Source: Isoetes taiwanensis
Lineage: Eukaryota; Streptophyta; Lycopodiopsida; Isoetales; Isoetaceae
Direction of reading: 5' to 3'
Assembly: GCA_021234155.1 (NCBI GenBank)
Contig: JAJEKV010000092.1
Coordinates: 2,804,561 to 2,868,560, forward strand
DNA length: 64,000 nt
The position numbers were made by a program, and so were the translations under genes. Each line of letters opens with the position of its first letter. Within the stretch, counting starts at the first letter, position 1. Under the pieces are notes generated by a model. It did not search any database and was not told where the DNA came from. It worked only from the letters and a program-made list of their open reading frames with translations. Shown piece after piece: positions 19,760-30,691 of this stretch.

Positions 19760-21384
19760 AACAGCGCCAAATTTTCGTGCTATAATGCTTTACCTTTTTT
19801 GTTCATAGGCGGCAACAGAGTATTACGATGACTTAAATTCTTCCGCCGAAAGGGGAGGGCATCTCGATATTCGCCGAAGCTCAAAACAGGGGTTTTCTAA
19901 TATTTCTCTAATCTCATAACAAAGGCGTTAGTAATGCCGGATCTGCACCCTGCCCTTTCGTAATCGCCTAAGAAACGATCCGGACCGGAACTGGAACTGG
20001 CGGTGATCCAAGAAATCTCGGAAACCAGGATCGGTGAAGTTTGCAGAGCAAGAATGGGCTTGCTTGCAGAGCAAGAAAAGGTCACATCGTTCAGTCGCCT
20101 CTTTTAATTTTTTTTTTAGCTATATTTTTGGAGTACACGTGGTGCTCTCAGTTTTTTTCTTGGAACGGAAATATTCCGTCAAACAAAAAAGGAAGCTACC
20201 TTATATATGTTTAGATAGCAGTCTTTGTTGAGAATTTTATAATGTCCTCAACTATAATGGGATGATATACAGAAGTCTATTCAAGTATCTTTGACCTTCA
20301 ATTTTTCGAAGATTTGTGCACTTGGGATTATGGCTTTACCATTCGAATTCAGTGCTAATTCGAATACATTAGCAGTGCGCTAATTATTGTGGATGCGTAT
20401 AAGCTTGCAATATTTGCGTTTTGTATTTGTGTCTTTTGCTCAACGACTTTCGCAGTTCTGCACTTCATTCGGCACAAGAGACATGCAACACAAATGGACA
20501 TGTTGCAAAGTTCAGTGAATTTTAGTGGCCCCGACAGGTCATTTTGCTTCAAATTATCTGTTTTGGCAAAACTCCATGGCCGGCTTGATAGGATAGGTAG
20601 CAAATTCGCCTTTAGACATTCGAGTTCTATGGATGTAGGAGATTAACTTAGAAAATGGCAATTTCAAGCATAGTTTATTTACTTAAAGAATAATAATTTT
20701 GCTATATTCTTATGGGTCTTTATCAAAGCCTGTACTTACTTATTAGTATATTAATTACCTATCAAATATAGCAATTCTTGGTAAATGAATAGTTTAACTT
20801 TAGTAGAAAGAATTAGATTGCGCTCACCTCATATGATTTGACCTAGATCTATTAAGGTAAGTAGTACCTTCTTGGAAAGCTCTCTGTGGGATCTTTTCGG
20901 TGATGTATGACATGCCCATGTTTGGTTAATCTTTCTGGGTCAAAACAGAAAATCGGGCTGGTTTGATAGGATTTCACACCTACCAGTTGATTAATAAATG
21001 AGTTGCACATAAGCATAGTGATTTTCCCTTGGGCTGGCCAGTTCCAGGTCTGTAGACGTTCTTGGCTCTTAATCTTGGCTTTACTGGTTCTATTTGGTCT
21101 AAGCATCATCTCGACAGAAGATATTTACTTGCTTCAATTGAAAATGTCTATTATGAAGCTCAGATTTCCCTTGTTTAGCACATCACAGTCACAGATACTT
21201 ACCATGAACTCATAAACTTAAGACTATGGCAAGGGAGATCTACAAAGCCACTGAAGGCCTTTGGAAAACCCTATGATTCTACCATTGAACCATACTTCCT
21301 TGTTGCACCCTTGTATAGAACCCAACGACCTATTTTGGCGCAAACAGATGCACTGAAGCTTCAGATACAGTTCTGGATACGACT
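19760..21384. other. Gene-free stretch
   Basis: No recognisable coding motif or element end. Several 60-85 residue frames are present, but they overlap on both strands and look random. Confidence 0.4.
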
Positions 21385-22335
21385 TTGTTTAATCTAGATG
21401 CTCACATTCAATGGCTTCCATCAGCAGTCCCTATTAGGATTCAAATGATCTGGTCCAATGCCACTGTCATAGGGACATCCATTCAATTGTCTTTCGAAAG
21501 CTGGATACAGCTCTTGAAGCTAGTGCTTGAGTCAGCAAGTAATATTAGTGTGTCACCATCAGTGTCTGTCACAATGCCTACGTATGTGGATAGGGTAGAC
21601 ATGTCCGTACAGACTTTTATTGAGGAATTGTTCACTGAACAAGCAGATAATCCTACTTTTGAGACATATAGGCCACTAGAGGATGATCATCACACACCGG
21701 CCCTGAGTCCGCATGTTGTCGACATTGAGGAGACGAGAGGTTGTCTTGCTACAGATGAGGCAGAGCATTTTCTTATTGAGGTGATGGACATACAGACAGA
21801 TGGCATCATCTTGGCACATCGGGTGGGAGCAGCATGACCTGACTATCCTCATCACCTCCTAGTCCATTTCAGAGATGCTATTTCTAAGCTGCATATACTA
21901 AGCATGACAGTCATCTAAAAGAGACCACCTTTTTCGTTCAAGAGGATCTAACTCCAACACAACCTTGCAGATGGAAAAAGGAATTATGTCGGATATGAGA
22001 AGCTCACCTGCAATGAAAGTGGGCAGTATACATAGGAGGTCAGGCAATCATTAGGGATTAGTGGCCTTCTGATCCATGATAGTTTTTGTATAGTCGTGTT
22101 CTTTTTTATGTTGTTATTTCTATTTGCTCTTGTGTTTTATGATGGTAGTAAAGCCTGATTTGATTGTCTGGCCTAAGGGCCAAGTCATATTTTCATCTAG
22201 GTTTTGCCCAAGCTTTCTAATGTTTCCATTATGTTTGATGATGTTTTGAGTTTGTTCTAGTCCATTATATGGGTCCCATGACCCATTGGTCTCCATGGGC
22301 GTTAAAAAATCTATTCTATTCTATTCTTTGAGTCT
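21385..22335 (+). mobile_element. Retroelement family B, copy 1 (LINE-type 3' end)
   Basis: An open frame from 21385 to 21837 (150 residues) ends with VVDIEETRGCLATDEAEHFL, IEVMDIQTDGIILAHRVGAA and a stop. It continues as PDYPHHLLVHF. Further on, AIIRD and WPSDP near 22050 match the end of the other B copies. The 3' end carries the CCCATTGGTCTCCATGGGCG block at about 22275-22305 and the tail (TATTC)3 at about 22310-22330. The block and tail resemble those of LINE family A, but the protein does not match the RT part of A. It is probably the C-terminal part of a LINE ORF. Confidence 0.65.
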
Positions 22336-22639
22336 ATAGATTTATAGCTTTAGTTGGTAATTTACATGGGTATATAATTTGAGGTGTTACAATGAGATTA
22401 TTGGTGTGTTTCTACCTAAAGTTATTGTTTGTCTAAATTTGGTCACTTCAAGAGATAGAACTTTGAAGAAGGAATCGCCATTTGGATTAGATCTATGTTA
22501 GGAGAAAACGGAAAAAATTGGCCTTTTCATACTCCACTCAAATAGATCATATAAAGAATGACCAATTCATTGCACTTAGAAACTTTTTGAGTGCTTAAAA
22601 TTTCCTTGGCAGGCCTAATAATATTATACGTGATCAGTC

Positions 22640-23310
22640 TCTCGGATCAGAACCAATGGCGGAGCTTGCTCAACTCAAACCTCTTATGAGCACTTGATGC
22701 AAGGTGATGAGAATTTGCAAGCTGTTGCAGACACAAATGACATGTCATTACGAACCTTCTGCGGATTGTCGATGTTACAGAGCAGGAGGATTGTTTCGAA
22801 ATGGAGGAGGTCACACATTTCTTCATGAATGTCATGCACATACATGTTGATGGTATTATAAGTGATGTTAGCATGGGAGCCACCTGGCCAGATCGCCCTC
22901 ATCATCTTTTAGTGCGCTTTAAACACACTTTTTCGACTATGTGTTCCCCATCACGACAATCACTTATAGGGCACTAATTATTCAGTACAGGAAGATCTCA
23001 CTCCATTTTAGCTCAGTAAAAAGAAAGAAGAGCTAGCCAAGTTGAGACTAGCAAGATAGCAAAGAAATGTGATCTGTCGAGGAGGCATGGCTATCACTCA
23101 GGATCATTGGTCTTCTGATCCTTGGACTAGTTATATGTAGCCTTGTCTTCTTCTTTGTTCATGTGTGGGAGTTGTCTTCTAGTTTTCTTTGTTTTTTTCT
23201 TTTGGTTTTAATTTTGTGTTGAGCTTCATGCCCGTGTCCTTATCGTCCCATGGCCGCTTGTGGTCTCCGTGGATGTAAAAATTTCTTATCTTATCTTGTC
23301 TTATTTTAAT
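22640..23310 (+). mobile_element. Retroelement family B, copy 2
   Basis: The plus strand reads VDVTEQEDCFEMEEVTHFF, MNVMHIHVDGIISDV and then PDRPHHLLVRFK (about 22765-22925). This is co-linear with copy 1 at 21715-21870. The ORF end near 23100 (GSLVF, stop, SLD) matches WPSDPW of the other copies. The 3' end GTGGTCTCCGTGGATGTAAA (23248-23267 region) is followed by a (TTATC)3 tail. It lies in tandem with copy 1, both on the plus strand, which suggests duplication or preferred insertion. Confidence 0.65.
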
Positions 23311-23639
23311 CTTTACAACCTCAGTCATTCTATAATCTTGGTACTATTACTTAAACCTTCATCTATATATTTCGATCTTTTGATTTTGATGATTGTGCAA
23401 CTCATCAATTGAACACTATACCCAAAGAGGTTATTGCATCGAATGGATGTTCTAAACTGTCGGGACAAAACTAAAGATTTGTTTAATATGAGAACCATAG
23501 CATACACAAAGGAGTAATTTTAGCATAGTGATTGCCTACTTGGTGGCCTTAACAATTAGCTCTACAATTCTAATCCATCTATTGTTGTAGTAAACTCGGC
23601 ACTTCATTTCTTTATCTTTATCTTTATCTTCATCAGATC

Positions 23640-24660
23640 CTTTTTGGGTTGCCCCTATGAGGCCAAACCCTGGTTTATGTGGGTGTGTGGCATATCCTGG
23701 GTATATGCTAGAATATACCCAGGATATGCTGGTGATTGCTCCAAACCCATTGTCCCCTGTAAATTGGCGGTCACCTGCGTTCTGGATTGCGGATGTTCCA
23801 ACCGATTAACTGGTTAACTGGGATGGCAGACCGAAGCTCGAATTTGATGAATATGGCAGGGTATTCTCCTCTACCTGCTATCATTACTGAAAATAAATCG
23901 ATGAAGTGTAAATCTTAAGCACAAATTGCAAGAGCGGTCTTCTGAGCTGACCAAGGCTACGATTTTTTTTCTCTAACAGAGCAATAGCTGAAGCAGGCAG
24001 CGTAACCCTCAACCCTTTTTCAGAAGCTTCAAGAACATTTCTTTTCTTTTAAACAGGGGCCCCCTAAAGCAAGATATTTCTCACTGTGATGTGGAAGCAA
24101 GATTTCCATGCATTTTTATTCTTCCTCATTCCCACCCCCCGGTCTCTGCTATAAGCGAAGAATCTAAGAGGATTGATTCATGGCTTAGGGTTTGCTATTG
24201 TATCTCATGTGATGCTCAGACTTTAGAGTCGTCATCTTTGAAGGTGTTAGAGGAACCAACTACGCGGCAACGCCATGCACACATTTACTAGTATAATACT
24301 AAAGACAAAATAAGATGATAGTTTGTGCGCAATCTTGTCCACTGATTTCTTATGTTTCACCACATTTGTTGTATGCCCTTAGATGTAAAATTAGTTAACT
24401 TTTGTTTTTTTTAATGCGGGACGTGTTTTGGGTTGCAGGGGGGAAAACCTCGCTATATGGAGTTTAGGCATATCCCGGGTACATGCCGTAATATACCTGT
24501 GATATGCCGGTGGATCAAGGCCAAACCCATTGCTCCCCAATCAGAACCGGGCGGTCACCGTGGTTCGATCGCGATGTTCCAACAGAATCGATGGCAGATC
24601 AAGCTCGAACCGATGAATAAGAACACATATTGGTTCGAAAGTACCCTCGCCATTTAGACA
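23640..24660. repeat. Pair of diverged direct repeats about 780 bp apart
   Basis: Units at about 23645-23890 and 24428-24640 share TTGGGTTGC, AAACC, GGCATATCC-GGGTA, CAAACCCATTG, GCGGTCACC, GATGTTCCAAC and GATGGCAGA. The spacer (23890-24430) has no recognisable genes. They could be decayed LTRs or two solo copies of one repeat. Confidence 0.6.
23690..23729. repeat. Perfect 17-bp inverted repeat
   Basis: GCATATCCTGGGTATAT (23690-23706) and ATATACCCAGGATATGC (23713-23729) are exact complements around the loop GCTAGA. The partner repeat at about 24468 has a degraded version, so the palindrome is an old feature of that repeat family. Confidence 0.9.
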
Positions 24661-24997
24661 ACTTACATCCTCGTAATTTTCTTCTCATGGTTGATCCTTG
24701 TACCTGCCTTTGGTTGCTCGACAGGGACGGCTTGAACCATTGTGAACCTGATCCATTTTGGGGTAAGTAAGTTTCCTCGAGGGATTTAGGAGAATTGATG
24801 ATTTCTTTGCATTTTCTGTTCCTATATCAGCCTTTGGTTGCTAGACGGTGCCGGCAAAGCATAAATTTGGTTTGAGGTATTGTATGTAGTTAGTATACTG
24901 GGTTCTGGTGTTGTGCATGTCTTCAGGAAATTTGCATAAATAAAAATGCTTTTATAAGCCTTTTATAAGCTGTTTGTGATCATAATAGAAAGACAAT

Positions 24998-25024
24998 AGA
25001 AGAAGAAGAAGAAGAAGAAGAAGA
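24998..25024. repeat. (AAG)n microsatellite followed by AGAATATTC
   Basis: A short trinucleotide run followed by GAGAATATTC, TTCTTCAAAT and similar text. The same junction follows the longer (AAG)n array at 30629-30691, so the run is probably the 3' tail of a repeated element on the minus strand. Confidence 0.8.
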
Positions 25025-25529
25025 GAATATTCTTTTTTGATTCTTCAAATAATTGAAATGACAAAAGAAAATCCATATGTTGTTCTGCAAGAGGATTGAG
25101 CCTATAAGGCCACATGAGGCAAAACAATTTTACATGATTATACTTTCTTTAGTATGGGGTATGAACCATACTAAGAGCTTAGAGCCAAATCAGGCACTTG
25201 AATATTTGGACACGGATATGCAAATTTGGCTCAAAATGCAATTTTCTTAGAGCCTATTATACTTTTGGCTTAGGGCATCTATAGAGCCTTGGGTGTCATA
25301 ATATTAGACTTGTTAGCTTGTTAGGCAGAGCCACTGGGCAATACTAGATGTAAGCCGATAATTAATTGTACAATTTCAATGATGTTCTTTTGGTTCTTCA
25401 TAATATCTCAAGTATTCCAAGGGTTTTGATGGCCTTATGGATATGGAAGAATAAAATAAAAAGTCTTGATATTTAATCTTGAAATTTTGATATTTCTATC
25501 TTAAAATTCGGAGGACTGTAAAAGTAATG

Positions 25530-25600
25530 CTTCCAGGGTTTGAACCCTGGTCTACACAGTTAGAGCCAAATGCTTTAACATACTAGCTAACTAGTTTACA
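25530..25600 (-). mobile_element. tRNA-derived sequence (Lys-like), probable SINE head
   Basis: The minus strand carries an A-box-like TAGCTAGTATGTTAAAGC (25589-25572), then TTTGGCTCTAAC. It then has a T arm CCAGGGTTCAAACCCTGG with a good B-box (25549-25532). The order and spacing resemble a tRNA-Lys gene with one anticodon-arm base lost. The acceptor stem does not pair, so it is a tRNA pseudogene or the head of a SINE. Confidence 0.6.
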
Positions 25601-27679
25601 AATTTTATAAACAAGCAATCTTATTATGTAAATACGAAATTTGGTGATAACAGAGATCTGATCAACCAAAAGGGGAACTATGCCGCCAAAATGACATTAT
25701 GGCCGCTTATGCAAAGCTTCGACTTCACAAAACAAGAAGCCGGAGATGTTTGAGCGGTCCAATCTGCTCTGCGTTTGCATTGGCAACCGGATAGCATTAA
25801 ATTTATGTTCTAGGTTCGTAGCTGATGATGCTGGACATGTTATCCCTGAGATTTATAGATGAAAAGCTCTAAAATGAGTTAGGGCAGGCTGCAGGTCTAA
25901 TCTATTGCCGATATGGTGTTTGGCAATATGGCCATGAGCTCTGGAGTTTGTGGCCTTTGCAAAATAATCAGAAATGCAAGGTACGATTTTGCAAATAGAT
26001 TCATAGAACTGCTTTTCCTTATATCTGGATAAATCTTTAGTCTTAGGAAATGCTTCAAGTCTATAGATGCAAAGCTGATGTTGTATCCACTATTTTCTCC
26101 TATGCCAGCTTGTATGACAGGCTTGTCTCCGAAAAATAGAAGCCAGGGTATTCGAGCAGACTGTTCTGCTGTGAACAGGTGGTTTTTATTTGTTTGATGG
26201 TGTTTCCCTGATTTTCTAGCATGATGCAAATACGGCAGAGCTATTTAGCTATGATGGAGCATATTGGCTATAATGCCTTGTACGAATACAGTGGTAGGCC
26301 AAACAAATATTTGGCTTGTCGGTGAAGATCAGTATGAGATGCCTCTGACAACTAATGCCACAGCATGGACTGAGCAAATGCAATCTGCTACTTTATGGAG
26401 TGCGGAATAAGGTCAGATATAATATCATTAGAAACGCCTATTGATACATGGGTAAGAATGAAAATTCAGATTATTAGCTAATCAGTTGCATATCTTTAAA
26501 ATGCAAAAGTTTCTTAAGATGCAAAGGCATTTTTGAGGTAGTCGTTTGTTTTATATTATATTATATTATTTCCTGCCTAGTTTAGAGAAGGTCTCACTTT
26601 AATGGTCTGTTCATTTGTGGTGACCATAAATTTATGGCAAAAAATCATGTACAAGAGGTCCATTGACTTCTTGGGCTTAACAAGCAAACTCTCAAGCTAT
26701 GTATGGTGATGCCATGATCGCTGAAGATGGCCGCGGCGAAAACATGTAGGCACCAATCGGTGACAACATAATATCAAAACAATGGAAGCTCTCTAAATCA
26801 GGTTTGGGTCGAGCTTTGTTTTATGTTGGATCTAAAACATTTCTATGGTTTGTAAGTTTGGAAATAGTAAGCTATCAAATGAGGAAGTTTAAAATGCCAA
26901 ATTGAGAAAAGTTTAAGATGTTAAAATTTTATACTTAAAGTTGTGAGGAAATTATTATGATGTAGAACATGCTCTCAACATGACCAGCTAGATTTGGGGC
27001 TAAGAAATTAGTTCTCGTCTAATGGGAATGATTGTGATCAATTGGTACTATGCTAAATATGTTAAAATGATTGAGATCAATCGAAATTGCAATTATAATG
27101 CTAAATATGTTACTATTCCAAATTTTTCTAGTTAAATGTCACCTCAGCAAAAGGATACAATTGGTGATCAAGATAAACCGAGAGACCCAATGTACCTTTT
27201 GGCCCTTGCACATTTACCATTATCATGCTAATTGTGTATTGATTGGTCAGCAGTGTAATGGGTTCTCTCCCTCTAATTGTGTTCATTTTGTCGTTAGAGT
27301 TGGCGCTAACGCTAAGAGGATGGAATACCTTATATCAAGATTCAAAGTTTACTTTTACATTGTGTACTTCCAAATTCAAAACTTTATAGATGTAAGATTT
27401 AAGATTTATGTTTATAGTTGTAAGATTATATGACAAGACGTAAGATTATTCAAGTTTAAAAATGTAAAATTATAAGACAATATGTAAGATTCTTCAAGTT
27501 TATAGATGGAAGATTATTTGGCAAGTTATATGGGCTTTGGTTTGAGAGTGTGTCGATGTGGCCCGCCTAAAAACCAGTGGTGGATATTGGGATAAGTGAT
27601 CTTGCCTTGAACAAGGTTCTTTTAATGTAATTTTTTGCATAACTCAGATCAGAGTCTTGGCAAGAACATGTACTTAATT

Positions 27680-27680
<1 letters not shown>
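25601..27680. other. Gene-free stretch
   Basis: AT-rich, with no recognised exon or element. Short AAGATT-rich direct repeats are visible near 27390-27530. Frames of 110-120 residues at 25897-26229 (minus) and 27071-27433 (plus) show no motifs. Confidence 0.4.
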
Positions 27681-27710
<30 letters not shown>

Positions 27711-27781
27711 AAGAAGAAGAAGAAGAAGAAGAAGAAGAAGAAGAAGAAGAAGAAGAAGAAGAAGAAGAAGAAGAAGAAGAG
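27681..27781. repeat. (AAG)n microsatellite, about 100 bp
   Basis: A pure trinucleotide array. The minus-strand frame rich in leucine across it is an artefact of the repeat. Confidence 0.95.
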
Positions 27782-27874
27782 CAAAAAACAAGAGGGTGAT
27801 ATTGGCAAAGGTGGTTGATGTTAAAAAGAAAAAAGTTCCTAATGGACAGCCATTAATTTGGGGTTGTGGCTTTG

Positions 27875-28125
27875 GGGAATACCATATGAAAACATGGTGT
27901 AGAATGTTACATAGGTCATTGGGTATATGGAAAGAATTCATTACATTAAACATTGATTGGGAGGATATGAAGAATTTAAAAGAAAAAACCAGTAGGAACC
28001 TAGTGACAGTTTGCATTATTATTATAAGGATGGCTTTTGACCTATGCTTTGGGAATACCATATGAAAACATGGTGTAGAATTCAAAAACATTATGGGAAT
28101 TGGCTTTATAGGAAAGAATTCATTA
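27875..28125. repeat. Partial tandem duplication, period about 176 bp
   Basis: GGGAATACCATATGAAAACA then TGGTGTAGAAT occurs at about 27877 and 28051. Both are followed by a tract ending GGAAAGAATTCATTACATTA. Non-coding. Confidence 0.75.
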
Positions 28126-28639
28126 CATTAAGGATGTTGTATATGGGAGGATATTATGACTATGGTTAAGGGAGGACCTAAATAAAACATGGGTATGGAA
28201 ATATGTGGTATATTTTACATGGTATGGTATTTATGCGGTGTATTTTACATGATATGGTAATACCATGTACTCGTTGTGGTCTCCTGTAGTGTAGGCCTTT
28301 ATGACAAACTTATTCACATAAATGACGTGGTGTACAAGAGTGTACATAATGCTAGGGCAAATGGTGGATGGAAATAAAGCAGGTGCAAAGGTAATATTCT
28401 ATGGGTAAAGGATTCATGGAATTTGTGAGTTTAGGGTTCGGGATAACAGGCAAAACCGTCGGGCGGCATAAGCACCACCTGGACATACTATCTGCATCTC
28501 CGAACTCGTGGGGATAGATTGCGGTGACAACAGGGCATAAATGGGAGCTGCGGGATGGGTATTTTACAGTGCAAGAGAGTACAAGAGGAAGTTGGAAAAG
28601 CAGATCAAGTTTCTCATACGGTTTACTTGTTGAAGCAAA

Positions 28640-28840
28640 ATGCCGAAAGGGGTTTATCCACGGAATCCTGGAAGGAGAAGTCGTGCACAGATGGCGGGGA
28701 ATCTGCCAAGGAATAATTTCGGAAGGCAAAATGGAGCTAAACGGCAAGCAAGTTCTTCCTCTTCGCAAATGCAAATTACTGATATTGGAGGCGACAAGAA
28801 TCAGGTTTGGGATGAATGCTTTGCTAAAGTTGTTGGTTAA
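28640..28840 (+). CDS. Possible first exon or small gene, unrecognised
   Basis: An ATG at 28640 opens MPKGVYPRNPGRRSRAQ, followed by a basic, Asn/Ser/Gln-rich stretch (SSSSSQMQITDIGGDKNQ). It reaches a possible donor (CAG then GTTTGG, about 28804) or runs on to a stop at 28840. The N-terminus is strongly basic. I do not recognise a family, and a downstream exon in phase was not found. Confidence 0.25.
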   Translation: MPKGVYPRNPGRRSRAQMAGNLPRNNFGRQNGAKRQASSSSSQMQITDIGGDKNQVWDECFAKVVG

Positions 28841-28904
28841 TTTGATTGTTCAGGTGGTGATTGATGGATGGGTCTTTCTTTGTGTTTCAGAATCGTTATC
28901 TTGA

Positions 28905-30628
28905 TTAAAACTTAAGAATATTTTGTGGTTTAATTACTTGTACGTTAAGGGTTGGAATAACCGGGCTGTGCAAAGGATAGGGTACTAGGTGCTCTGTGGG
29001 TGCGCAGAGTCATGTAGATAGATGCATATAGGCTTGGCTAGGTATGCTGCTTTGGTTTTTGCTTGCTTATAATTGCTGATATAAGTGTGATAGAGTGGTA
29101 GGCTGGGGCTTGGGCTTGATTATGGTGGGCATGATAATGCATTTTAGCTCGTTTGATGCTTTGTTTGCAAGGTTCTCTCTGGTGGTGCTGGGGCTTGGAT
29201 AGGCATGCCGGCTTAGGTAGTTTGCTCTCTCTGTTTTGGGCATGCGGTTGGTTGCGGGTCTGGCAGTGATAGATAGATCTGCAATATGGTGCTGGTCTGG
29301 CAGTGTTTGAGAGGTCTATACTGCGTAGTGTAGTTTATTGCATGTAGGTTGCTGTTTTAGGTTGGTCTTTGGCATAGTATGGAGGCATAATAGGCTTTAG
29401 AATGGCTTGGTCTGGATTGGATTTGGGTCTTTGTTTGTGGGGCCTATGTTCATAGCTGGTTATATTTAATCTGGTAGATATGTTAAGTGCTGGTGCACAG
29501 GTGCCTGCTTGTGGCAAATGTCAGTGAAAAATAAGAGGATATTTCTGTGAGTCATAAGAAAACTCCATCAATAGGTTGTTTAAGGATGTGCTGGTGATTA
29601 AAACATCTAAGGAGATTAGGCTGGTTTGACTGGTTTGCTGTGCTAAATTGGTTGATTACTTTGAGTGTTCATAAGCTTATTGTTTGATGGGTCTTTCTTT
29701 ATGTTTGAAAATCGTTATTTGGATCCTGATTCAATTACATGTCCCTTAATTATCTGAAAAACTGGACTGTATAATGGTTTACTTGTTGAATAGTTGTTGG
29801 CTTGATGGAAAATCTGATATTTGACAACTTTACAATTGAAAACGAAGTTGGTTGGAGTAGGCTGCTGATATTAAGAGACTGTATGATATGCTGGCATATA
29901 AACAGGAATTGAATATGCAGATTAAAGATGGTAGTACTTTGATGGTACAAGCTTATTAAATAGATTGTGCTTGCTGGGGTAAGCAGCAAATGCTGGCAAT
30001 GCTTGTTGCATAATCGGTTTTGGTTTTATTGCATCTTAGCAGTATGTTAATGGAAAATATTGAGGTGAAGGGCGATGAGCCAAGAAGTTTCATTGCTTAC
30101 CTGTCATCCCTTGCATTGTTACCAAGTTTTTTGCTAACATTTGCATTGTTTGGGTGCAGGTAATCGAAACTTCTTCTCCTTAATGTTTTTCATCTTTTGA
30201 AGAACATAAAGTATTGGTGAACCAACGGAGTGGCTATTATGGACGTCATCAAATCTATCTGCTGGTGGATTTTCAAAAATAAATATGCTTGGAAGTAAAG
30301 GGTTTGACATCGGATTATGACTTGGGGCTGTTATGGTGGTTTAGAATTATAATGGAGATGTCCTCTTCATATTAAAATAGGCATATGTTCTGTTTATAAC
30401 AGTGTAAAACAGGAATTTTATTTATCTTAATTGGCTTTCATTTTACGTAACAAATTTAGATATGCTTCATTAACTACATATTATGGATACATATGTAGAT
30501 ATTAAATACTATATGGATATGGCCTGGGATGAAAACCAGGGTGGATATAGTGGAATGTTTTTACCCTGAATTAAATCTGCTTTTGTTATAATACAAAGTA
30601 TGATAAATAATCTGGGTAAAAACGTATC
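28905..30628. other. Intron-like stretch with one exon-like segment
   Basis: T- and G-rich sequence like plant introns. At 30044-30159 the plus strand reads MENIEVKGDEPRSFIAYLSS, then LALLPSFLLTFALFGC. It lies between an acceptor-like TTAGCAG and a donor-like CAG/GTAATC, and looks like a hydrophobic exon. It cannot be joined in phase to the frame at 28640. Nothing else is supported. Confidence 0.3.
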
Positions 30629-30691
30629 GAAGAAGAAGAAGAAGAAGAAGAAGAAGAAGAAGAAGAAGAAGAAGAAGAAGAAGAAGAAGAG
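30629..30691. repeat. (AAG)n microsatellite followed by AGAATATTC
   Basis: About 60 bp of AAG units followed by GAGAATATTC, TCTTCAAAT. This is the same right-hand junction as at 25024, supporting a shared minus-strand element ending in a (TTC)n tail. Confidence 0.9.
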
